From Chlorops oryzae (lineage: Eukaryota > Arthropoda > Insecta > Diptera > Chloropidae), in the NCBI GenBank assembly GCA_020466095.1, contig CM035806.1:137579599-137643598 (forward strand): a stretch of DNA of 64,000 nt, in the 5' to 3' direction. A model generated the notes under the pieces. The model made no database searches and was not told the DNA's origin. It saw nothing but the letters and a program-made list of their open reading frames with translations. Below are positions 22,051 to 34,197 of the stretch, one piece after another. The translations under genes were made by a program, and so were the position numbers. Numbering within the stretch: position 1 is the stretch's first letter; every line of letters starts with the position of its first letter.

Positions 22051-22787
22051 ACATTCCAAGTCCGAAGTTTTGTGGTTCAGAAGTTATAAGTATTTTTCCA
22101 TTTGTGGAGGTAGGAGTGGGCGGATCACGCCCATATTTTGCAGTAATATCCCAATGAGTGAAAGGTATGTACGTTCCAAGTCCGAAGTGAATATGTTCAG
22201 TAGTTCAGGAGTTATTAGCATATTTTATTTGTGGGGAAAGCAGTGGGCGGATCACGCCCATATTTTTCAATAACATCCCAATGGGTCCAAGGTATATATG
22301 ATCCAAGTTTGAAGTGAATGTGTTCAGTGGTTCAGAAGTTACGAGCATTTTTATATATGTATGTAAACAAATGCTACCGCAAAGCATTTAGAAAGAAAAG
22401 CTGATGCAATATTGTACATGCGTACATACATAGAATACATTCCGCATTCTTGGAAAGGCGCGCCGTCGCATATAGAAAAATGCTCATAACTTCTGAACCA
22501 CTTAACATATTCACTTCAAACTTGGAACATATATACCTTGGACCCATTGGGATGTTATTGAAAAATATGGGCGTGATCCGCCCACTGCTTCCCCCACAAA
22601 TGAAATATGCTAATAACTCCTGAACTACTGAACATATTCACTTCGGACTTGGAACGTACATACCTTTCACTCATTAGGATATTACTGCAAAATATGGGCG
22701 TGATCCGCCCACTCCTACCTCCAAAAATGAAAAAAATACTTATAACTTTTGAACCGCCAAACGTATTAACTTCCGACTTGGAATGTA
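22051..22787. repeat. Inverted repeat with two ~165 bp units per arm
   Basis: The left arm (22051-22355) and right arm (22475-22787) are reverse complements around a ~120 bp spacer. Each arm holds two copies of a unit containing GGGCGTGATCCGCCCACT and GAACCACT..ACATATTCACTTC. Degenerate relatives of the unit occur at 39640-40110. The structure could fold into a stem of more than 300 bp. Confidence 0.8.
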
Positions 22788-23663
22788 CAACATATCATAC
22801 ATGCAGTAAATGCCTCCGAAATAATAGAATAACATTTTATTTAAAAAGACAATTATTAGGGTAAAATTTTTACGTATTAAATTTTCGCGGCCAAGTATTT
22901 TCCAAATACTTCCGTTTGGTAGTTTGGCTTATGTCGTTTAATGCTTTTCATTCTTTATTAACGCAAAGATACAGGCTCTACGGAAACATTGCATATTAAC
23001 TCAAAATGAAAAAATTGGAAAAAATTTTTTTGTCAAAACTGGCATTCCAAAAATTTCGTGAAATTTTTACTGAGTAAAATAGCCACTTGGAAAATTTCGA
23101 GTGGGTAAAATACCCACTCGGAAAATCTCGAGTGGGTACAACTACCCCATGTAAACGCCGTTCTGCCGTGCCTGTACATCATGATATACTTTGCTTTGGA
23201 AAATCAAACACTGAAAAAACATGAAATCGAGGAATGAAAGCCTTAAACCGTTATTCAGTAGAAGCGTGACGCACTTATGCACATGTATGATCTTGTGTGC
23301 GCGCCCATGTACATACAGTTTGTATGTGGACGTTGTGTGTCCTTTGCAAATATTCGGCGACTCGAAAATTCAAAAATCGTTTTTCGAGTCGGACGCTTAT
23401 ACTGCTTACCTGAAAGCCGTAGAATACAGACAAGCCGAATCATTCTTTTTTTAAAATTCCAACGTATAAGAATTCTCATGTTCATCAATACAGAATATCT
23501 TTTCCTCTCTACCTTCCTATGCTTTATCCGTGACAAGCAGACAAGGCAAGAGTACCCAGCCGGAACTGTGCACAGGTGGTGAGAATAATGGCAGTCTTCG
23601 CATCGCGAGCTACCCACTTGGAACAAGATGGAAGATTTTGTATCGGTATGAATATCTCGAGAT

Positions 23664-24239
23664 CTAAGGGTACCTGCACACGAACAGTAGGTCTGCGGTG
23701 CGGCATCGCGCGGCGCCGCGAATGATAAAAATAGCTGCTCTCCACATGGCGCGGCGCGTTATAGTTTCAATATCGTTTCAACTATGGAAACAGCAGTAAA
23801 AGGGTTAACGAACCTATTTATAGCGAAAAAAATTTTGTCCCGATTATTCAATATTTCATGCAGAAAAGGGTTAATAAAACCCGTGGACACGAAAAAAAAA
23901 TTTCTGCTTATTTCATATATTTTGATAGAGGGTTAAAATCGAATTAAAAATTTTTTCGGCGAAGATAGCGTCCATCTTCCCGCAAGCGGTCCTTTTATAA
24001 CGTTTGTCGCGATATTTTTTTATTTTTACATCCACGAATTCATACAACGAATACTTCTACGACGCAAAACCGCAGTGTTACCGCTGTAGCGCAAAGAAAC
24101 TCGTGAGGTGAAAAATTGCCACTAGTCAACGCCGCGATAACGCTGCGGAACGCACGCTCGTGTGAATACTTCCATTCATTTTTGTGTACTTTGAAACGCG
24201 CCGCGCCGCGAACAACCGCATGTGTGCAGGTGCCCTTAG
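23664..24239. mobile_element. TIR element, about 576 bp, GC-rich termini
   Basis: CTAAGGGTACCTGCACAC on the left pairs with the reverse complement of GTGTGCAGGTGCCCTTAG on the right. Both are followed by inverted CGGCGCCGCG/CGCGCCGCG blocks. It is an obvious GC island in AT-rich DNA. No target duplication of useful length was found. It interrupts sequence that leads into a BEL/Pao remnant. Confidence 0.65.
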
Positions 24240-24379
24240 GCATCGTTAAGCATATAAATTCCAACATTGCCACCTATCACGCGACCACTACATCAAAAGA
24301 TTTTTTTACTCAAGAGCTAACCACAATGTCTTGCGTCCTTTGAGGGACGAATGAAGGCCTACAATATTTCCCTGCTGTT

Positions 24380-25330
24380 TTAGAGATGTCGATGGATGAT
24401 CGCATCCAGGTTCCCATGCATCATAAACACTTTCTCAACTACCTCTCTTCGAATCACCGAATCGCAAAGTATACGAGTACTTTCCGATGCGCGAAGTGCA
24501 AGAAGCGATATCAGCAGCTTCTACACCTTGAGGTTTTTTGTCGTCATAACGTAATCCATCTTCCTATTCTTCTTTGCCACCTCGGCCGAAACCGTGCAGG
24601 CTCCCGAACCACCTTCTACGACCCTTACATCAGTGAAAACGCACACACATCTGGCCTTCAGTCATACACGAGTACTGTCGCTCCCATCATGAAGAACGAT
24701 TTGTTGTGAGGGCTCTCCTCGCTCAAGACCTACAAATAAATGTCACCACCGAACGGAGCTCAATCTAGCTACAATATCCAACTCACTAAAATCGCCAAAC
24801 GCGAATGTTCAGTCATCGTCGCATCACCGTGTTTATTTTTTTAAGAAGAATTTTCCGCTGTTATATTGCCAAAGCTTTTCAATTGGTTACCATCATCAAG
24901 GATCACTGATGTGGAGTTAAGAGAAGTGGATTCTTTGGAACTAGCAGATCCTTACCTAACGACTCCTGCAAGAATCGATCTTATCCTTGACTCTGATGTC
25001 TTACTGAAACTTGTGCTCGCAGGTTTGTAGGTCGATATCAGTGGCAGTCTTTTGGCGCAGAATTCAGTCTCCGATTGGTACCTAAACATACTGAACCAGA
25101 AGAACATCGAGAGGCACTCAATATGCTTCTCAAAGGCTTTTGGGAACAAAAAAAAGCCATTGGCCATCCGACCTCAATCATCGGAGGATCTGTACTGCTA
25201 AGAAATGTACAACCAAATTCGCAATCAAGAGGTCAGATACGTGGTCCGCTTGCCATTTAAGCCAGCATTCGTGCGACACTATATCTACCATATCCTGAGA
25301 TTGTTCTCAATGTGTTATTATTTGCGATGA
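24380..25330 (+). pseudogene. BEL/Pao gag-protease-RT junction remnant
   Basis: A cysteine motif FRCAKCKKRYQQLLHLE near 24482-24530 matches the zinc knuckle preceding the protease in BEL/Pao elements (C-x2-C...HHTLLH-like). A protease-linked segment reads VDSLELADPYLTTPARIDLIL near 24929-24990. A later piece, EVRYVVRLPFKPAF near 25222-25265, is the sequence just before the Pao RT. Frames change several times. The LTRs and the rest of pol are missing. The 5' part may reach upstream past the TIR element at 23664. Confidence 0.6.
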
Positions 25331-26739
25331 CAATCGTCTTCAGCAGCAATGCACGAGCCTAGAACATAAGTTTTATGCGTTATTATCAACAATATCAATC
25401 ATATCAATACATCATCATCATCATCATTAATACGCAAACGTGATTTATGGCATCCCTTTTGTAGCGATTCTATAAATCCGGTGATTTATGCTCCATTTAA
25501 AAGGTATTAGTTTGTTGATTTGTACAATATAATTTATTTACAGATTGGTCCGAAAATATATGGGGAAACGTCTATTGAAAATTTTTGGAATACATATGCA
25601 TTTTCTTATATGAAAGACTCACACGTACACTAACATCAGATGTTCAGTACTCGTCCAAAATTATTGATAATAGGCCAAATTTTTTGACCGATTTTTCGTT
25701 TGCCGGTAGGGGGCAGGTGGACAATTCAAAACTGACAGTTTCAAATATGAATGGTGGTGAATAATCGTGATTATGGCTTACTTTTATGCAGGCTAAACAA
25801 AAATTTGAAAGAGGGTATATGTTCTACCACTAATTTCATCGGAACTACGAAACTCTAATTTTTAAAGCGAATGATTAATAGCCTCTAAACTTAGAAAATG
25901 CATCTTTGCGTCAAACTGCTTAGTTCGTGTCTTTGTTCAGCGTAATTTGCAATAAAAATTTGTTGCAAAGCTCTCGTCTTTTTTAACAATGTTTTGTTTC
26001 TTTTTTGGTCTTTTATGTAAAAAAAAATAATGTAAAAACCACGAGCGCCCATCGCCCTTCAGATTCCTTAGTTTGCTTCTTTTCCGATCAGGGATCGACA
26101 ACACACGCGCTTGTGCTGTACTTCATTTGTTCTTGAATAATATTTTCGTTCTCTAGCAAAATCCAATTTTTTGTATTAAGTTATATCCAAAGCTAAGTAC
26201 ATTGTAGTATACAAGAACTGCCGTACTAAAGTGATTTTCTTTATAGGGTTGGTAGAGGGGGTCATTGTGAACAAAATATCGTGCCAGAAGTGGTGTGGGG
26301 TAAAATGTAACCCTGAATAGTTACAAGGGAAATAATGAAAATTGCACAAGTTTCAGAAAAATTTGTCTACGGCTACACGTTTTGTTTAAGAAAATTTCGT
26401 TTTAAGGTAAACAGCTCGGGGAAACATAAATGGAGATCCGGAATTATCAGATAATTTCCACGAGAATGAAAAAAAAATATGTGAGATATATTTTAAAACC
26501 TTTATAAAACCCGAAAAATTCGAAAAATTTATGATATCCGATTTCGACGGAAATTCATTTATAGAATAAGTGAAAACTTCTAAGAATTTCGGCGCTAAAT
26601 GTTTTACAGAATACTGGGTCTGGTTCCAAACTAGTCCAAAGCGTACGAAATTCAATAACTTTGACAGTTAAGATTTGTAAAAATGGAACAAGAAGAGCAA
26701 GTTTAGATTGGCGTAGGGTCTGGGATCTAAGTCACCATG
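25331..26739. other. No gene recognised
   Basis: AT-rich sequence with a short ATC/CAT microsatellite at 25410-25427. No domain-bearing frame or terminal repeat was found. Confidence 0.45.
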
Positions 26740-27076
26740 TCACTGCATCCACAAGGGACTATTGTGACAAAAACCCGTTTAATTTCTTAGGCGAGTAGCA
26801 TTAAGGAATGCTACAATATCCCTTGAAGTGTTTCCTATCTCTTCTGTAGATGGATAGGCATTGTATTAGTAGCGAATTCTGAGTCTTCCAAGACTATAAC
26901 AGTGTCACAAGATGTGCTCCACCGTTTCCTCTTCTTCGTGACAGAATCAGTTATCATCCCTTGTGATGTTTGTTGGCTTAACAATGTCCAGTCAGAAAGC
27001 CTGTGAAAAGCCGAATTCCCTTCCTGTTCATCATTAGGAGCTCTTTGGTATGGGATTTTGATATTGTTGGCAAAAC

Positions 27077-27736
27077 TTATTTTGCTTTCCTGTGGCCTAC
27101 AATGCATTGCCATTTATTCTGAGCAGTTTTTTCCAGCCAAATTCGAAAGTTGAGTTTGAAGAAACTCCAGGATGGACCACAGAATGGCCTTGATCCAATA
27201 AATACTGAGCCAGCTCCTTTCCTGGCTAGCTCATCAGTTTTTTCGTTTCCTTCGAACCCACAGTGGCATGGGATCCAAATAAGATGGACTCTGTTACGTA
27301 ATGCAAGTTCTTTGAGGAGCAACAGACACTCCCAAACTAGTTTCGATATAATCCGGCACGAGTTTAAGGCACGAAGTGCTGCCTTGCTGTCCGAGAGTAT
27401 ATTTATGTTTTTACCCTTTACAGCAGTTCCTTTATATTCCCTGAGACAGAGTTCTATCGCATGTGTTTCTGCCTGAAACACCAAAGTTTCTTGTCCCATG
27501 CTTACAAATATTTCTCTTTTCAGCTTAAAGCCATAAACTCCCGCTTCAGCTCCTTGATCCGCCTTGATCTGTGCACCACAGTTGGTAGTCATCAATGAAC
27601 CTAGATCTATTTCGATCCCAGTCATTTCTGTTTGGTATAGATGTTCCAAAACTTTTGTGGAAGTTAAAGCTAGAAAGCTCACAACACGTTCATCAGTCAG
27701 AAGGAGTTTGGCCATGAACGTCATCGCCTCCTTCAA
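27077..27736 (-). pseudogene. LOA-like RNase H, 219 codons open
   Basis: The frame covers the RT tail to RNase H. VFQAETHAIELCL (E), NINILSDSKAALRAL (D) and VHLIWIPCHCGFEGNEKTDELARKGA (H and D) are visible. The first catalytic segment reads NCGAQ where TDGSK is expected, so the first aspartate is lost, and the GHCG-like loop begins with cysteine. It is therefore probably inactive despite the long open frame. SRPFCGPSW follows, as in the plus-strand relative. Confidence 0.82.
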
Positions 27737-28249
27737 TTTGACGCACCTCGCTCGTGTGCGCCGTACGTTTATCCAACCAAGGATTCACTAAGCTTGACGC
27801 ACCTCGCTCGTGCATGATCAAGACTCATCCTACCAACGGATGCGGCTTAACAGTAATAAGTCCTCAGCAGCCCAGTTTCTCAAATGGGCGTAACCCCAAT
27901 GCAACCTCAAGGGCCGATGTTTGGGTTGTCCTCATGGACAAACATATGCTGACGCAGGCTAGTCTTAGAGCTTCCGAAGACTGTTCCTCACAGATCTTTG
28001 CTGAGCTTTTCTGTACCAAATGGCTGCACCGTATGATATGAAAGATCTAGAAATTGACGTATACATCCACAGGCTGAGTTATAGAGTTAGGCCCCAGGAT
28101 TTTCCTAGGAGGCTTCTGCTCGTCCATATATCAGATCTGGCCTTTCTGATAGTGTTTTCAATGTGAGCATTCATGTGAACTTTTCATCTAGAATAACTCC
28201 CAGATATTTGACTTGGTTCAAGAATTGTAGCTTTTCTCCATTTAGAGAT

Positions 28250-29196
28250 GGTTTGGAGAAACCCTCCTTTTTCCTCTTTCTCGTGAAGATGACAATTTTT
28301 GTCTTTTTAGGGTTACAAGGATAACGATGTCATCAGCGTACCCTTTTAGCTCGAATGTTTCATCGTTTAGTTTACGCAGAAGCCCATCAACTACAATGGA
28401 TCATAGCGGGGGAGATAATACGCAGGTGGATTTGTTTTGTTGAAAGGGATATTGATTTGGATGAAGAGGATTTAATGATAAACACTCTTCTCGTATATGT
28501 TTTTCAACAATTTTTCCATGGATTTCAAAAGAAAAGACGTCAGGTTAATATGCCCATGTGATTTCGGCAGGTTACTTGGTTTTCCTCCCCCTTTAGGTAT
28601 ACATCTGACAATAACCTCCTTCCATTTGGTAGGTATATGTTAGTACGCATTGCGAGCCCTGTCCTGAAAATATTGATCAGGTTGGGCATGAGGTGGGTAA
28701 GGCCCCTTTGTAGGAGTGCTCGAAAAATTCCATCTGCTCCTGGGGCCTTAAAAGAAGAAAATAATTTGAAAGCCCAATAGATTTTTCCTTCAGTTATAAT
28801 TCTACGAGATGTTCTCAAGTCATATGCAGTGAGACTTTTGATCCCAGAGGCTATGACGTGATTACTGGACAGATCGCAGAGGGTGGATCCTGGGAAGTGT
28901 ACTTCTGTGAAAAGCTCAAGCGATTCTCTGCAGTCGTTAGTATAGGTCCCATTTTGAAGAAGTCCGATGGGATTAGTGTGGCTTTTTGAGATGACTTTGT
29001 TTCTCGCACTACTGCTTAGACTTTGAAGCCCTGAGCAGAAGTTCCTCCATGACTCTCTTTTAGCCGTTCTGATTTCTTTATTGTATATGGTGAGGGCATT
29101 CTTATATATGGCCCATTCACCGTGTGTTTTATTCCTGTTAAAAAGCCTCCGAGATTCGGCTCTTAGCTTGGCTAGTTTCTTGTTCCACCAAGGCAC
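28250..29196 (-). pseudogene. LOA-like RT
   Basis: The open piece 28540-29196 begins MPWWNKKLAKLRAESRRLFN, the usual linker after the endonuclease. It contains IYWAFKLFSSFKAPGADGIFRALLQ, the first RT motif. Downstream, in another frame near 28320-28350, the catalytic box reads KGYADDIVIL, followed near 28200 by QVKYLGVILDEKF. The segment between the fingers and the box is shortened, so part of the palm is deleted. Confidence 0.8.
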
Positions 29197-29715
29197 TGAT
29201 CTGTAACCGGTCTTGGTTGTGATCGGACAGGACTCATGGTAGGCACTGATTATAGCTGGGTTGACAATATCATAAGCTTATTCTGGATCGTGAACCTTAT
29301 TGATAATATGTTTACAATTGCCTATGTTGGCCCTGAGTTCATCTGAAAATATATCCCAATCTATGGCTCTAGGTGCCCTATACACATCAGGAATTTTTAC
29401 GCCTAGATTAACAACGAAGACATGAATGTTTCCGAGGAAAGCTTCCATTTTCTGATGAAGTGCTTTATAAATGATTTGGCAAGACTATTATCTAATCTTC
29501 TTATTTTAGTCTATTTATAAACGTAGGCCGGATGCCTGAATTTAAAATGTTGTGTTGATATTGGCGCTGTCCCAGATTGTGCGGTGTGCAATTGCAGCAC
29601 TGCCAACAATTAGCTGTTTTCTATTTTTGTTACTGTATTTCTGTGGTGGACACCAGTCCCTTCAGTGATAGGAAGTCCAAGTCAGGTTAGTCTCCAGGTA
29701 GATAGGATGAGCATA

Positions 29716-29958
29716 CTAAGGATAATCCGCGGATATTAATGCTGCAACCTGGTCCTTATTGGTGTGCTGTGGAATAATGAAAGCATTTATCTCATTTCTA
29801 TACAATACAAGCTCATGGTCGTACAATAACTTACGTTTTAGTCCTTTGATCTGCTTCTCATAGGTATAGGGCTCCTGGATCAGAACAAAGTCAATCTTTT
29901 TTGAGATGAACCACTGCATCAGAATGGCCGTAGCAGCTTTGGCGTGCAGGCACTTCAT
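29716..29958 (-). pseudogene. LOA-like endonuclease N-terminus
   Basis: The frame starts MKCLHAKAATAILMQWF and contains IDFVLIQEPYTYEKQIKGL, the QEPY catalytic step of LINE apurinic endonucleases. It ends after about 80 codons; the rest of the endonuclease is broken. Confidence 0.75.
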
Positions 29959-29989
29959 CTCTTTTTATTATGTTCATTAATTTTTTGGG

Positions 29990-30345
29990 CCCTTGCGGAG
30001 GTTTACCTACTCTGGTGCTCTTGTGTGTGTTGCCTAATGACTTCGAGGTGTTGGTTTCACGCTAACTCCCATAGCCGCTGGTTTCATCAGAGGTATTTTA
30101 TCCTGATTAACCGGAGGAGCCTGTGCCTTAGAAGTACTCCGCTGCTCGTCAAGACGCCTCTTTCTGCGTCGCAGTCTCCAGATCCATGCTGTCTCTAATC
30201 ATGGCCTCGATGCGGCGTTTTTTCAGCACCGTCGCTATCTCAACCCACTGTGTTTTGGGTATTAGCCCTTGACGCGTCTCCATCACTGTCACCTGTGTCC
30301 ATAGGACTCTGGATGGCAGTTTCAGACGAGGTGTTTCCTCCGATT
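29990..30345 (-). pseudogene. LOA-like ORF1 distal part
   Basis: The minus-strand frame reads ETRQGLIPKTQWVEIATVLK and RRIEAMIRDSMDLETA, and continues the reading interrupted at the copia insertion. It precedes the endonuclease by a short gap, as an ORF1 should. No zinc knuckle was seen. The function (RNA binding) is inferred from position only. Confidence 0.5.
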
Positions 30346-30350
30346 GATAC
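30346..30350. repeat. Copia target-site duplication, left (GATAC)
   Basis: GATAC here and at 34384-34388 bracket the copia LTRs, giving the expected 5 bp duplication. Confidence 0.88.
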
Positions 30351-30511
30351 TGTTGGACGCAGTGGCTTTTTTTAATTAAAGGAAACGCAGTATTAATAGA
30401 ATTCAATGTTTATTTGTTCAGTGTTAGTTCTGCACTTACTCAAAAGAATAAGTAAGAAAGCATAAGAACCGCAAAATACAGAATTACAAAAAACAAGCTC
30501 TGCGTCCAACA
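30351..30511. repeat. Left copia LTR, mostly inverted
   Basis: From 30351 to about 30500 the sequence is the reverse complement of the right LTR (compare GGAAACGCAGTATTAATAGA near 30380 with its complement near 34340). The last bases, GCGTCCAACA, are in the normal orientation. A 5 bp TSD lies directly outside, so the structure is bounded by the integration site. Confidence 0.85.
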
Positions 30512-30667
30512 AGTGGTTAGTGTTTTTTTTTTAATTGTCGGGAAAAAGTAAATTTTATGGACGCGAAAAATTTCGTTGAAATTAATATAACGTGAGAACA
30601 AGAGAATTCGGCATATAAATTATCGGTTAAAGAAGACTTTTCCGTCAACGAAGAAAGTTCTCTGTGT

Positions 30668-30922
30668 TTGCAACATAAGCCAGAAAATATGGCTGAATCA
30701 CGATCCTATCAAATACATCGTTTCGATGGGACAAACTATAAACTATGGAAAAGGCAGATGGAGATATACATGGCTGAGAAAAAACTTAAGCCATATATAT
30801 ATGGAACAATTCGTCGTCCAGCGATTAACACCGAGACTTGGGATGAAAAGGATGAAGAGGCGCAAGCTTTCCTTATGCGTGGATTACATTTGGAACAGCT
30901 GAAACACTTAACTGATTGCTAG
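30668..30922 (+). pseudogene. Copia gag N-terminus
   Basis: The frame reads YQIHRFDGTNYKLWKRQMEIYM and continues to LMRGLHLEQLKHLTDC before a stop. This is the N-terminal third of a copia gag. The zinc knuckle is missing and the following sequence jumps to the protease. Confidence 0.85.
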
Positions 30923-30974
30923 TGCGAAGACAGAAAGTATAGCAGAAGAACTATTTACCCTACAGTCGGTCTTA

Positions 30975-31351
30975 ATGAATTCGGAAAATGACAACGTGCA
31001 AAGTTATTGGTTTGCAGATTCGTATGCTTCGGACCATATGAGTTTTCAGAGGGAATTCTTTAATGTAACATGTAATGTAACTATGTAACATTTCCGAAAG
31101 ATTTTTGTAAAGTTCGTGTTGGTGATGGCAGAAAATTATGTGCTGTTGGTCATGGCGATATTGATGTGTATTCGACAAATTCGGATAATTCCAATCCTCT
31201 ACATACACTTAAAAATGTACTTTACGTTCCTGATGTAAACAGAAATTTCGTTTCTTTATCGCAAGCAACAAAGAAGGGCATAGATGTTGTTTTCTTTAAA
31301 GGCGGTCAACGCGTTGTGTTTAACAACGATACGCGCATTTTGGCTGTATAA
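30975..31351 (+). pseudogene. Copia protease region
   Basis: YWFADSYASDHMSFQREFF near 31001-31060 is the copia protease active-site region. The catalytic DSG reads DSY, so cleavage activity should be lost. The frame then continues in another phase with FCKVRVGDGRKLCAVG and TLKNVLYVPDVNRNFVSLSQ, the standard end of the protease domain. Confidence 0.82.
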
Positions 31352-31389
31352 AATCAATTTGAAGCTTTTAAATACTGCAGTACTAAATC

Positions 31390-32181
31390 TTGCAACGTCG
31401 TTACAAATTTGGCATGAACGTCGGGGTCACGTTAATTTCGAAACTCTACGAAAAAATGCATAACAGGAATACGGTCATGGGATTGGATATTGGAACTATT
31501 GAAAATGAAAATCCATTCTGTCAAGGTTTTACATTTGGTAAACAACATCGTTTAAGCTTCGATAAATCTGAGGCAAGGAAATCCAAAGTTCCTGGTGAGA
31601 CGTTTCATGTAGATTTATGTCGCAAGATGAGCTCACATTCAATAGGTGGTGCTAACTATTTTATGTTATTAAAAGACGATTTTTCTAGATATTGTTTCAT
31701 ATACTTCCTGAGAGGGAAAAGCGACGTTTTGGAAAAACTAAAACAATTTTATGCTGACGTACGTGCCGAAGGACATCATATGAAGATGCTAAGATCTGAT
31801 GGTGGCTTGGAACTCCACAACAAATCTGTTAAACGGTTCTTGTTATGTAAAGGTATTAAACAGGAGTTTTCTACTCCAAGAGCGCCAGAGCAAAACGGTT
31901 TTATTGAGAGGCAAAACAGAACTATAGTTGAAACTGCTAAAGCTATGCTGCATGCTAAAAATTTGTCAATATACTTATGGGGTAAAGCTACGAACACAGC
32001 TGTTTATCGCAGGAAAAGAATAGCATCAGAGGTAATAGGTGGAGCCACACCTTTTGAATTGTGGTTTGGACGAAACCCCTGTGTCAAGCATTTAAAAGTT
32101 TTTGGCAGTGATGCTTATGTGCACGTTCCAAAAGACCAGAGAAAAAAATGGGAGAAAACTCTGCAATGTAATAGCCAGTAA
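31390..32181 (+). pseudogene. Copia integrase
   Basis: The open frame of 263 codons holds the retroviral-type integrase core: FHVDLCRKMSSHSIGGANYF (first D), LRSDGGLELHNKSVKRFL (second D) and STPRAPEQNGFIERQNRTIVETA (E). It inserts the cDNA into chromosomal DNA. The GAG-pre-integrase zinc region upstream is broken. After KKWEKTLQCNSQ a stop is met. About 200 bp (32182-32395) does not match copia and separates it from the RT piece. Confidence 0.88.
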
Positions 32182-32485
32182 GTGTAAAAGCCGAATTGAA
32201 ATAGTCAATAAGTGTAAAAGCTAATTAATTATCGATAAGCATAACACATTCCTAGGTTTTAAAAATATATCGATAAATGATAGGCTGAGCTAGAAAAAGG
32301 AAAAAAAGGCAATTGAATGTAACACTCGACCCGGGCGGTCGCGAAAATATAAATCGGAATAAATAACATACATCCACGAGATTATTATAATTGGATATAA
32401 TGATGAGAGCAAATCGTTCAGAGCTTATGAACCTAGATCGGGAAAGATTTATGTACGCAGAGATGTTATATTCAATGAAAATTCT

Positions 32486-33268
32486 ATGGAGCCACATGAA
32501 ATCATTGAGAGACTACCACAAAGTAGTGAAACGGAACTGGAAGCAAAGAATAAAGATTGTACTAACGAAAATGACCATCTAAGTTTGCCACTACCAAGAA
32601 GCCTCTATAACACACGATTCAGAGAGAAACCGAACATAGTTGATGAAGACGATAACAATCTTAATATTGCAGAAGTTTTTATGGCTGAGTTTGAACCACA
32701 AACTCTAGGAGACGTCATGAATAGTGAAGATGCTAATGAATGGTTAAAAGCCATCGATGAAGAGTTGCAATCTTTTGAAAAGAACAAGACATGGGAGCTG
32801 GTTCCTCGCACATCAAATAAGCATATTATAACGAACAGATGGGTCTTAAAAAAGAAATTAAATGCAAAAAGACAGGCTGGAAAGTTCAAGGCTAGACTTG
32901 TAGCACGTGGTTGTTCACAGAAATTTAAGATTGACTACAATGAGATTTATGCACCTGTAGTACGTAATGAGCCAGTGCGAATTTTGTTATCTGTTGCTGC
33001 AGCTGAAAATTTGGAAATTTATCAATTTGATGTCAAAACCGCGTTTTTACACGGTGATTTAAATGAAATCATTTATATGGAGCAGCCTTATGGATTTGCT
33101 GTAGATGATAAAATATGCAAGCTCAGAAAAGGATTATACAGGCTTAAGCAGGCATCTAGGCAGTGGAACAAAAAAATTGTGGATTTCTTGTTACAAAGCG
33201 CTCTAAGCAGTCATTTGTTTATCCATGTATTTTCGTTTATACGTCGAATAACTTGGTCTTGTATTTAG
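32486..33268 (+). pseudogene. Copia reverse transcriptase (RVT_2 type), N-part
   Basis: The frame contains EWLKAIDEELQSFEKNKTWELV, NRWVLKKKLNAKRQAGKFKA, RLVARGCSQKFKIDYNEIYA and the first catalytic aspartate in IYQFDVKTAFLHGDLNEIIY. The YVDD box lies just beyond in another frame (LALYVDDGLLCGN, near 33268-33305). Several frameshifts after 33200 prevent a functional RT. Confidence 0.88.
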
Positions 33269-33689
33269 CACTTTACGTGGATGATGGATTACTTTGTGGG
33301 AATGAATCTGATCATGGATATTTTGAGCAAACTAAATAAAGAGTTTTGCATAACCTATAAAGAAGCTGAATTTTTCGTCGGTATGCAAATTAAGAGGGAG
33401 CAAGAGCAGAGAAAATTGAAAATTTATCAATCAGCATATATAAAACGAATACTTGAAATTTTTAATGATACTAGTTGTTTTTCTGTTTCTTCTCCAACAG
33501 TAACTGGGACAACTTTTGTTAAAAACGAAGATAAAAATAATTCCGAATTATTTCCCTACAGTTGGTTCATTAATGTATCTCATGGTTTGTTCCCGTCCAG
33601 ACATAGCTTATGCGACGGGTGTGCTTAGCCGATACATGGAAAGTCCAATGCATTGGAAAGGTGTTAAAAGGTACAACAGACACGGGTAA

Positions 33690-34143
33690 AATAGGCTAAT
33701 CAGTTTTTGCGATTCTGATTGGGCTGGAGATATCGACACCAGAAAAAGCACCACAGGCTGGTTAACGTTGCTGAACAATGGCGCAATTGCTTGGAGTTCA
33801 AAGAAACAGACTGTAGTATCGACATCCACCACCGAAGCTGAATTTGTTGCTCTATGCTCGGGAACTAAAGCAACAGTGTGCTTAAGAAAACTTATGGCAG
33901 ATTTATATTTACCACAGCACCAACAATCAACAGGCGATCAACTTAGTTTTGAATCCACAAGCATCAAAACGAACCCGTCATATCGATGCGCAATATTTTT
34001 ATACATGTGACATGCAGTCACGAAATGATATTAATGTCCAGTATATACACACTGATAATCAACTTGCAGATCAATTAACTAAGCCATTGTCAGTCGAAAA
34101 ACACTACAAATTTATTTTAAAGTTTGGATTGTATAAAGACTAA
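33690..34143 (+). pseudogene. Copia RNase H and polyprotein end
   Basis: The sequence reads FCDSDWAGDIDTRKSTTGW, NGAIAWSSKKQTVVSTSTTEAEFVAL and, in a shifted frame, KRTRHIDAQYFYT, VQYIHTDNQLADQLTKPL and a final FILKFGLYKD followed by TAA at 34141. These are the conserved copia RNase H motifs and the polyprotein C-terminus. The polypurine tract and right LTR follow. Confidence 0.85.
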
Positions 34144-34197
34144 TTTCTATTAATTTGTTTTTTTAGATTATATATCTTTAAAGATAGCGAGAGGGAG

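Larger units (their letters stand above)
21241..23174. mobile_element. Non-autonomous hAT-type element, 1934 bp, 8 bp TSD
   Basis: A perfect 15 bp TIR (CAGGCACGGCAGAAC) lies at both ends and TACATCAT is duplicated outside (21233-21240 and 23175-23182). An 8 bp duplication and a CAGG-type terminus are typical of hAT transposons. No transposase frame exists. GAGTGGGTA motifs near both ends form sub-terminal inverted repeats. A second element (21277-21631) and a long inverted repeat (22051-22787) sit inside. Confidence 0.88.

Noticed and set aside
25410..25427. Short regular repeats considered as a CRISPR-like array
   Set aside because: It is a trinucleotide microsatellite without spacers, and the DNA is clearly eukaryotic.
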